NCBI GenBank assembly: GCA_036491235.1
Contig: DASXCK010000212.1
Location: 1 to 10,954, forward strand
Source of the DNA: JAVDCA01 sp036491235
GTDB lineage: Bacteria; Pseudomonadota; Alphaproteobacteria; Rhizobiales; Xanthobacteraceae
Direction of reading: 5' to 3'
Length of the DNA stretch: 10,954 nucleotides
Below, one piece after another: positions 6,065 to 10,954 of this stretch (its first letter is position 1; each line of letters begins with the position of its first letter). The position numbers and the translations under genes were made by a program. Under the pieces are notes generated by a model. The model was given only the letters and a program-made list of their open reading frames with translations, had not been told where the DNA came from and ran no database searches.

Positions 6065-7471
6065 TTACCCGGCAACTGCGTGAATCCGGCGCACGAATCT
6101 CTTCTCTATCCAATGTGCAATGTGGACGACAACAATTAGCCCGAGCCAGTTCAGAGGAGAGTAGTGCCAGACAAAGTACTCAAGCAGGCCCAGCACGATA
6201 ATTGCCAGCGTCAGCACCCAGCGAGCCCGCCGCAGGTACATTTCGTCCGCTGCCAGCAACTCATGAGGCGCCTTGCGTAATTTGGGGTCGGCCAAAAGCT
6301 TTCGCCTGTTTCGAATGACGAGGACACTCAACATCGCCATCAGGAGAGTGGGCTGGAATTCTGTCCACGGCTTTCGAAATGCGTCGCGGCCAGGCGCCTG
6401 GTGTACGTAATCTCGACCGAACGTCATTAAATTATCCAGGGCCATCGCGTGTATGTAAATGCCGTCTATCTCTCCATGTACCGGGCTCGAAATTTTATCT
6501 GGCAAAAGAGCAATATGAGCGCCGTACAGTACGATTTTTCCTGTCAACAATGGACCTAATCTTGCTTGCTGGCCGCCATCCATAACGTCATCGGCCGCGA
6601 TCGTCGCATGATATTCGATTCTCATTGGATCGAGGGGACGCCACTCCTTCGGAATGAGCGCGGCAATGAATAGCTGGACCAGTCGGACGAGGGGGTTGCT
6701 TGATACGTCGCTGCACCATCGAGAATCGTCTGTCCCTAAAGCGTTGTCGCAGTTTGCCTTCGCGGGTTGCAGACCCCAAACGACCTCCATTGGTTCAACG
6801 CTTTCAGGGTCTGGAATTGGTTCGCATTTGGCGTCGGATTGATTGGTTTTGCAGAACGCTTGGTACAACGCGAGCGCCGCCGATTCCCGTCCGTCGTCGC
6901 CATACAAAGGATAGATCGGGATCTCTCCGGGTTCGGCGTCCACTTGCGCAGAGACGAGGCGCAAGGCGAGTGTCGGGTCCTCGGAGAGCAGCAGGACCTC
7001 CTTGCGGGCGGGCGCTGGCGCTTGGCTGGTTGGGCCAGCCGCTACCAGAAATAGCGGGACCTTCTGTTTTGCGTATTCTCGTATGGCTGTCGCGGTGTGC
7101 TCGAATTCATCCGCGGCATGTTCGCGAAAATACATGTCTACAAACACGGCGGCAGGCTTATATTTCAGGATGTCGAGCAATATACGCCCGTGAACCGCAT
7201 GAGAGGGGGGCCATGACTGCGGAGGTTCCCAATGCGAGAGCGTATAATCGTCCAAGCGGACGATCGTAATTTTGTCTCGGCTCGTCGTCGGATAGAGCGT
7301 GGCGTAAATCTTGTAAAAGAGCTTGGCTGACTGGCGCTTCGTCGCGCTTTCAAAGTCAAACGGGTCGAGAACCGTAAAGAAAAAAACAATGAACACGGAC
7401 AGCAACGGAGCAACCGTCGTCCAAAGCCAAACGTCGACCGTTTGAACCGGATCACCCTCGGGATCGCGCAC
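6065..7471 (-). CDS. CHASE2-domain membrane sensor without an output domain
   Basis: Numbering is for the longest 480-residue form starting at GTG 7507. A first membrane segment (about 27-48, VAPLLSVFIVFFF) leads into a periplasmic region (50-380) with CHASE2 hallmarks: FYKIYATLYP, KITIVRLDDYTLSHW, HGRILLDILKYKPAAVFVDMYF, LLTGKIVLYGA and GEIDGIYIHAMALDNLM. Then come three more membrane segments (about 383-399, 429-448, 452-468). The protein stops 12 residues after the last one. CHASE2 normally feeds a cyclase, kinase or GGDEF/EAL domain; none is present, so signal output must pass to a partner or the protein has another role. C219, C228, C253 and C265 may form disulfides. I prefer the GTG at 7471, which has GAGG 9 bases upstream, over the GTG at 7507, which has no clear Shine-Dalgarno. 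The coding sequence is much poorer in GC than its neighbours, suggesting transfer. It is followed by the secreted-protein gene. Confidence 0.82.
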   Translation of the reverse strand: MRDPEGDPVQTVDVWLWTTVAPLLSVFIVFFFTVLDPFDFESATKRQSAKLFYKIYATLYPTTSRDKITIVRLDDYTLSHWEPPQSWPPSHAVHGRILLDILKYKPAAVFVDMYFREHAADEFEHTATAIREYAKQKVPLFLVAAGPTSQAPAPARKEVLLLSEDPTLALRLVSAQVDAEPGEIPIYPLYGDDGRESAALALYQAFCKTNQSDAKCEPIPDPESVEPMEVVWGLQPAKANCDNALGTDDSRWCSDVSSNPLVRLVQLFIAALIPKEWRPLDPMRIEYHATIAADDVMDGGQQARLGPLLTGKIVLYGAHIALLPDKISSPVHGEIDGIYIHAMALDNLMTFGRDYVHQAPGRDAFRKPWTEFQPTLLMAMLSVLVIRNRRKLLADPKLRKAPHELLAADEMYLRRARWVLTLAIIVLGLLEYFVWHYSPLNWLGLIVVVHIAHWIEKRFVRRIHAVAG

Positions 7472-7486
7472 GAGCCCCACCCTCGG

Positions 7487-7513
7487 CTCTACGAGTAGAG
7501 ACGGCACTCTACG
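7487..7513. repeat. Short palindrome and direct repeat at the CHASE2 start
   Basis: CTCTAC-GA-GTAGAG (7487-7500) is a perfect 6-base inverted repeat, and CTCTACG recurs at 7507-7513, a 20-base period. It overlaps the two possible GTG starts of the CHASE2 gene, so it could influence expression there or be coincidental. Confidence 0.25.
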
Positions 7514-7585
7514 CCAGATGCGTGTAGCGCGCCAGTGTGCAGCGGTGGCGACAATCTCGATGGATTGGGTTTGTCAACGACCGAG

Positions 7586-7651
7586 GCTGCTACGGTCGTG
7601 CCGTCGGCGAGCGGACTCGGCGCGATCGACACCAACTAACCGCATTTTTGG
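7586..7651 (+). pseudogene. Relic of a second ThDP-dependent (acetolactate-synthase-like) enzyme gene
   Basis: Reading from 7586 gives A-A-T-V-V-P-S-A-S-G-L-G-A-I-D-T-N, then TAA (7637-7639), then P-H-F-W-G. The ten residues SASGLGAIDT are identical to residues 248-257 of the intact enzyme encoded at 3659-5458. At DNA level about 28 of 31 bases match around 4402-4432. In related proteins the next residues are usually N/S-H-P, so the stop sits where the His codon should be, and the Pro codon follows in frame. Nothing recognisable is left on either side. The third-position changes show a paralogue or an old copy rather than a recent duplication. It is in the same orientation as the intact gene and lies on the far side of the AT-rich block. 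It is too short and broken to be functional. Confidence 0.5.
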
Positions 7652-7673
7652 GGCGAGATTGCTTCGTCGGCCA

Positions 7674-7704
7674 CGCAAGTCGGGCCTGACCTGCCCGACT
7701 TGCG
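7674..7704. repeat. Perfect 12-base inverted repeat with 7-base spacer
   Basis: CGCAAGTCGGGC (7674-7685) and GCCCGACTTGCG (7693-7704) are exact reverse complements around CTGACCT. No T-tract follows on either strand, so it is not a typical intrinsic terminator. It could be an operator for a dimeric regulator, a transcript stem or a REP-like unit. Confidence 0.65.
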
Positions 7705-7714
7705 CATCCAAAGT

Positions 7715-7742
7715 GCCGATCTGGGATAAATCCGAGATCGGC
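7715..7742. repeat. 13-base inverted repeat with 2-base spacer
   Basis: GCCGATCTGGGAT (7715-7727) and ATCCGAGATCGGC (7730-7742) are reverse complements with one mismatch around AA. It starts 10 bases after the previous palindrome. The arms of the two have different sequences, so they are separate structures. The A/T-rich centre (GGATAAATCC) contains a GATAAA that resembles a -10 element, so a protein bound here could block a promoter towards lemA. Confidence 0.6.
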
Positions 7743-7866
7743 GGCCGCCTTGCAACGACGGAAGAGACGTCACGCCTCCACCTCATGCGCGCGACAGGCC
7801 GGCCCCGAGGACGCCGCCGGGGGGGAACGTGATAAAATCCGATTCCCAATCGGGGGGCCACGCGAC

Positions 7867-8439
7867 ATGCAGACATGGATCACTCTCGCCATCTTGGCCG
7901 CGGTCGCGATCTATGGGGTTGCGATCTTCAATGGGCTGGTGCGACGGCGCAATCTGATGCGCGAAGGCTGGAGCGGGATCGACGTTCAATTGAAGCGGCG
8001 CACCGATCTCGTGCCCAACCTGGTCGAAACCGTGAAAGCCTATGCGGCGCACGAGCACACGGTGCTCGCCGAAGTAACGGCGATGCGCGCCTCGAGCGTG
8101 GCGGCGACCGACGTCGGCAGCCAGGCGTCGGCGGAGCGCGGATTGCAGGCATCGCTCGGTAAGCTGCTGGCGGTGGCGGAGGCCTATCCCGATCTCAAGG
8201 CCGACAAGAATTTCCTCGCCTTGCAGGAGCAACTGGCCGGCATCGAGGATCAGCTGCAGATGGCGCGGCGCTACTACAACGGCACGGTGCGCAACCTGAA
8301 CATCGCGGTGCAGTCGTTTCCGGCGAGCCTGCTGGCCGGCCTGCTCGGCTTCCGCACCGAGCCCTACTTCGAGCTCGATGACCGCGGCGAGGCCACGGCA
8401 CCCGCCGTCGCGTTTCCGGCGCCGCAATCCCAACCGTGA
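7867..8439 (+). CDS. lemA: LemA family membrane protein
   Basis: The 190-residue product has one N-terminal membrane anchor (about 3-22, TWITLAILAAVAIYGVAIFN) and then the four-helix LemA domain. Family motifs are EGWSGIDVQLKRRTDLVPNLVETVKAYAAHE in several short conserved stretches, YPDLKADKNFLALQEQLAGIED and RRYYNGTVRNLN, then FPASLLAGLLGF and EPYFELDD (to about 171), with a short Ala/Pro-rich tail. LemA proteins are exposed outside the cytoplasmic membrane; their exact role is not settled, and they usually stand beside DUF2207 or TPM-domain proteins, as here. The ATG at 7867 is chosen because the membrane anchor starts there and a G-rich Shine-Dalgarno (GGGGGG, 7852-7857) lies upstream. An in-frame extension to 7750 would add 39 Arg-rich residues with no family match. 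A 7-base gap separates its stop from the next gene, indicating one operon. Confidence 0.93.
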   Translation: MQTWITLAILAAVAIYGVAIFNGLVRRRNLMREGWSGIDVQLKRRTDLVPNLVETVKAYAAHEHTVLAEVTAMRASSVAATDVGSQASAERGLQASLGKLLAVAEAYPDLKADKNFLALQEQLAGIEDQLQMARRYYNGTVRNLNIAVQSFPASLLAGLLGFRTEPYFELDDRGEATAPAVAFPAPQSQP

Positions 8440-8446
8440 GTCATCC

Positions 8447-10348
8447 ATGATCTTCAAGATCGCGCGGCTCGTGGCAGTCGCACTCGTGGTCGCCGCGTCG
8501 GCGGGCGGGCACGCGCTCGCCACCGAGCGTATCCTGAACTTCCTCAGCGACGTCACGGTCGAGCGCGACGGTGATCTCGCAGTCATCGAGACGATCCGCG
8601 TCCAAGCCGAGCAGCAAGCGATCAAGCACGGCATCCTGCGCGATTTTCCCACCACCTACACGCGGCCCGACGGCAGCCGGGTCGTGGTCGGCTTCAGGGT
8701 GCAATCGGTCACGTTCGACGGCGGGCCGGTGCGCTGGGCGACCGAGCCCATGGCGAACGGCGTGCGCGTGCGCATCGGCAGCGCCGACACGACGGTGGCG
8801 ACGGGCACGCACGAATTCATCATCCGCTACCGCACCACGCGGCAGATCGGCTTCTTCGCCGACCACGACGAGCTCTACTGGAACGCGACCGGGACCGGCT
8901 GGACGTTCGGGATAGACGTCGCCGAGGCGCGGATCACGCTGCCCGACACGGTGCCGTTCCGGCAGGCGGCGTTCTACACCGGTCCACAAGGCGCAAAAGG
9001 ACAGGACGCCACGATCGTGCGCCGGCAGCCGGGGCAGATCGTCTTCCGGACGACCCGCGCCTTGCCGCCGCGCAACGGCCTCACGGTCGCGGCGGCATGG
9101 CAGAAGGGCGTGGTCACGCCGCCGAGCGAGGCCGACAAGGCAGGCTGGTGGCTGACCGACAATCTGCCGGCGGCCGTCGCCGGCCTCGGTCTGATCGGCA
9201 TCGTTGCATTCTATGCATTCGCGTGGCGGCGGGTCGGCCGCGATCCTCCGACCGGCACGGTCATTCCCCTGTTCGCGCCGCCCGAAGGCATGTCGGCCGC
9301 GGCCGTGCGTTTCGTCGAGCGCATGGGATATGACGCCCGCTGCTTCACCGCCGCGATCATCGATCTCGGCGTCAACGGACATCTGCGGATGACCGGGAGC
9401 GGCAGCGCGACGGTGCTGTGGCGCCAGGACAGCGACAAGCCGGTCGGGCCGGCCGAAAGTGCGGCGAAAGGCAAGCTGTTCGGCGCGAACCCGTCGCTCG
9501 CACTGACGAACAGCAACTACCAGGCGCTCGGCAACGCCAAGAGCGCGCTGGGGAGCGGCCTGCGAAAAAGCTATGACGGCAAGCTCTTCACCGACAATTA
9601 TGGCTGGTCCGGCACAGGGTTCGCGCTGACGATCGCGTGCCTCGTGGCCGTCGTCATCCTGAACGGGACGACCTACGACGGCGACCACGCGGTCCTCCTC
9701 GATCTCGCCATGCTGGTGCCGCTCGTGCCGATCGTGGCGGGCGGCCTCCTCATACGGTCCGGCTATCGGCGCGGCAGTGTCGCGATGATCGCCGCCGGCA
9801 CCGTTCTGATCGCGGTCGCTGCCGTCGCGGGCCTCGGCGCGATTGCAGCCAATGCGCACGGCCCACTCGATTTCGTGCTGCCGGTTGCGGCCTATATCCT
9901 CGGGCCGCTGGCGGTGCTCGGCTTCAAGTGGCTGCAGGCGCCGACGGTCGCGGGCCGCGCCGTCATGGATCGCATCGAGGGCTTCCGCCTCTATCTCGGC
10001 ACTGCCGAGGAGGACCGGCTCAACGCGCTCAACCCGCCCGACAAGACGCCGGAGCTGTTCGAGCGCTTCTTGCCCTACGCCATCGCGCTCGATGTCGAGA
10101 ACCGCTGGGCGACGCGCTTTGCGGGCGTGCTCGCCGCCGCGGGCACTGCCGCGGTCGCATCGTCCTGGTACCAGAACGACCAATGGACCCACGACCCGGT
10201 CGGCTTCACGCAAAAGCTCGGCGGCACACTCACGCAGACCATTGCGTCGGCGTCGTCTGCGCCCGGATCGAGCGACAGCGGCGGCGGCTCGTCAGGCGGC
10301 GGCTCCTCGGGCGGCGGCGGTGGAGGCGGCGGCGGCTCGGGGTGGTGA
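8447..10348 (+). CDS. DUF2207 domain-containing membrane protein
   Basis: This 633-residue protein has a signal peptide at 1-26 (MIFKIARLVAVALVVAASAG, cut near HALATE). An extracytoplasmic beta-rich DUF2207 domain follows (about 27-225), with SDVTVERDGDLAVIETI, GILRDFPTTY, FIIRYRTTRQIGFF and DELYWNATGTGW. A membrane segment comes at about 241-260, then a soluble part (265-385) with AAAVRFVERMGYD and IIDLGVNGHLRM. Hydrophobic stretches lie at about 391-407, 416-436, 445-468 and 477-495. Next is the family-typical block RIEGFRLYLGTAEEDRLN/PELFERFLPYAIALDVENRWA (510-557). The C-terminus is Gly/Ser-rich and ends GSGW, as in many DUF2207 and TPM proteins. The function is unknown; with LemA it probably acts in the cell envelope. 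The ATG at 8447 follows GTGAG at 8436-8440, which overlaps the lemA stop, so translation is likely coupled. The TPM protein often found with this pair is not in the next position. Confidence 0.9.
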   Translation: MIFKIARLVAVALVVAASAGGHALATERILNFLSDVTVERDGDLAVIETIRVQAEQQAIKHGILRDFPTTYTRPDGSRVVVGFRVQSVTFDGGPVRWATEPMANGVRVRIGSADTTVATGTHEFIIRYRTTRQIGFFADHDELYWNATGTGWTFGIDVAEARITLPDTVPFRQAAFYTGPQGAKGQDATIVRRQPGQIVFRTTRALPPRNGLTVAAAWQKGVVTPPSEADKAGWWLTDNLPAAVAGLGLIGIVAFYAFAWRRVGRDPPTGTVIPLFAPPEGMSAAAVRFVERMGYDARCFTAAIIDLGVNGHLRMTGSGSATVLWRQDSDKPVGPAESAAKGKLFGANPSLALTNSNYQALGNAKSALGSGLRKSYDGKLFTDNYGWSGTGFALTIACLVAVVILNGTTYDGDHAVLLDLAMLVPLVPIVAGGLLIRSGYRRGSVAMIAAGTVLIAVAAVAGLGAIAANAHGPLDFVLPVAAYILGPLAVLGFKWLQAPTVAGRAVMDRIEGFRLYLGTAEEDRLNALNPPDKTPELFERFLPYAIALDVENRWATRFAGVLAAAGTAAVASSWYQNDQWTHDPVGFTQKLGGTLTQTIASASSAPGSSDSGGGSSGGGSSGGGGGGGGGSGW

Positions 10349-10392
10349 CAACGTGCGACATCCTGATCTCGCGCCGCCTTCCAAACTGCGCT

Positions 10393-10421
10393 AACGACAT
10401 AATCCGAGAACGAACGACATA
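10393..10421. repeat. Direct repeat AACGACATA with 20-base period upstream of the nitrilase gene
   Basis: AACGACATA occurs at 10393-10401 and again at 10413-10421, exactly two helical turns apart, in the short gap before the nitrilase gene. The second copy ends 17 bases before the chosen start codon. It could be a pair of half-sites for a transcription regulator, or chance. Confidence 0.3.
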
Positions 10422-10425
10422 TCGC

Positions 10426-10431
10426 GAGGAG
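10426..10431 (+). promoter_or_regulatory. Ribosome binding site GAGGAG that fixes the nitrilase start
   Basis: GAGGAG lies 7 bases before the GTG at 10439. The other in-frame GTG at 10433 would be only one base away, too close to be used from this site. Confidence 0.6.
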
Positions 10432-10438
10432 CGTGCGC

Positions 10439-10954
10439 GTGGGTGACGTCTATCCGGTGGTGAAGGTCGCGGCCGTGCAGGCCGCCTCGGTGTTTCTCGA
10501 TCGCGAAGGCTCGACCGAGAAGGCATGCCGGCTGATCGGCGAGGCCGGCCGCAACGGCGCGCGGGTGATCGCCTTCCCGGAAGGGTTCATTCCGGCGCAT
10601 CCGGTCTGGTACCACCACCACGCCGCGACCGGCGCGCTCGCCAGCCGCCTGTCGGTGGAGCTGTTCAAGAACTCGGTCGAGATCCCGGGGCCGCAGGTCG
10701 CGGCGCTGTGCGCGGCGGCGCGCGACGCCAATGCGTATGTGGTGATCGGCGTGTGCGAGAAGCTGCCGAACACCATCGGCACCATGTTCAACACCCAGCT
10801 CTACATCGGGCCCGACGGCACGCTGATCCGCAAGCACCAGAAGATCATGCCGACGGTCGGCGAGCGGCTGGTCCACACCGGCGGCCACGGCGACACCTTC
10901 GGCGCCTTCCCGAGCGAGTTCGGGCCGATGAGCGGGCTGATCTGCGGCGAGAAC
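10439..10954 (+). CDS. Nitrilase-family carbon-nitrogen hydrolase, partial (3' end outside window)
   Basis: The first 172 codons are present and the frame runs off the right edge. Members hydrolyse a nitrile or an amide C-N bond through a Glu-Lys-Cys triad. All three are visible: E48 in IAFPEGFIPAHPVWY, K135 in LIRKHQKIMPT (second glutamate E142 in GERLVHT) and C169 in GLICGEN. The start KVAAVQAASVFLD and the FPEGFIP/HPVWY pattern fit true nitrilases better than the amidase or carbamoylase branches. However, those usually have Cys-Trp-Glu and this has Cys-Gly-Glu, so the substrate is open. No signal peptide is present, so it is cytoplasmic. The GTG at 10439 is chosen from the GAGGAG site. It follows the DUF2207 gene by 90 bases with no clear terminator between, and no functional link to it is evident. 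Confidence 0.87.
   Translation, partial: MGDVYPVVKVAAVQAASVFLDREGSTEKACRLIGEAGRNGARVIAFPEGFIPAHPVWYHHHAATGALASRLSVELFKNSVEIPGPQVAALCAAARDANAYVVIGVCEKLPNTIGTMFNTQLYIGPDGTLIRKHQKIMPTVGERLVHTGGHGDTFGAFPSEFGPMSGLICGEN

Larger units (their letters stand above)
7508..7866. other. Gene-free divergent region between the CHASE2 and lemA genes
   Basis: Open frames here (for example 7518-7832 on the plus strand and 7574-7876 on the minus strand) have no protein-like features. The region holds the ThDP-enzyme relic, two strong palindromes and a small hairpin in front of lemA (CCGATT-CCC-AATCGG, 7839-7853). It must contain the promoters of both flanking genes. GATAAA at 7725-7730 and TAAAAT at 7833-7838 are possible -10 elements, but neither has a convincing -35. 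Confidence 0.5.

Noticed and set aside
5508..6083. Plus-strand open frames opposite the secreted-protein gene (also 5546-5734, 5662-5895)
   Set aside because: No recognisable features and no ribosome binding site. The minus-strand frame has a signal peptide and an operon position.
7824..7850. GGAAC ahead of lemA as an EcfG-type general-stress -35 element
   Set aside because: No CGTT or similar -10 at a 16-17 base spacing.
7750..7866. In-frame upstream extension of lemA
   Set aside because: It would put 39 Arg-rich residues before the membrane anchor. The anchor and a Shine-Dalgarno support the start at 7867.
8441..10213. 590-codon open frame antisense to the DUF2207 gene
   Set aside because: Same reason: Arg/Asp/His-rich shadow of a well-supported membrane protein.
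1..10954. CRISPR array, tRNA, rRNA, transposase, integrase, toxin-antitoxin or phage genes
   Set aside because: No regularly spaced repeats, RNA-gene signatures or matching proteins were found on either strand.

Overview
The window looks like chromosomal DNA from an alphaproteobacterium of the Hyphomicrobiales (Bradyrhizobium/Rhodopseudomonas-like). The evidence is high GC with G/C-ending codons in most genes, a GreA-like protein beginning MSRAFV, PAS-rich GGDEF-EAL signalling, and dispersed palindromic repeats of a kind common in those genomes. The assignment rests on recognition by eye, not on a database search.

Layout, left to right. Positions 1-60 hold part of a dispersed palindromic repeat. 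A divergent pair follows: a GreA/GreB-family elongation-factor-like protein on the minus strand (74-532) and a large cytoplasmic PAS-PAS-PAS-GGDEF-EAL protein on the plus strand (800-3388). A short diverged direct repeat flanks the GGDEF-EAL gene (661-693 and 3403-3435). The gap 3389-3658 has no gene but carries a long inverted repeat of REP/MITE type (3507-3626), just upstream of an acetolactate-synthase-family thiamine diphosphate (ThDP) enzyme (3659-5458).

From about 5.5 to 7.5 kb the composition falls sharply (26/60 G+C at 6421-6480 against 41/60 at 8041-8100, counted by hand). This AT-richer block holds a two-gene minus-strand unit: an orphan CHASE2 sensor with no output domain (7471-6065), then a small secreted, possibly SH3-like protein (6038-5505). 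Behind the CHASE2 start lies a 400-bp gene-free region. It contains a short broken relic of a second ThDP-enzyme gene (about 7586-7651) and two strong neighbouring palindromes (7674-7704 and 7715-7742).

The right part returns to high GC. It carries a tightly coupled lemA-DUF2207 envelope operon (7867-8439 and 8447-10348) and the first 172 codons of a nitrilase-family carbon-nitrogen hydrolase (from 10439), cut by the window edge just after its catalytic Cys.

The genes do not form one obvious pathway. Best candidates for something undescribed are the output-less CHASE2 plus secreted-protein pair in its AT-rich block, beside an ALS-like relic and paired palindromes, and the acetolactate-synthase-like enzyme that lacks the substrate-specifying Trp. 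No CRISPR array, tRNA, rRNA, transposase or integrase was seen.
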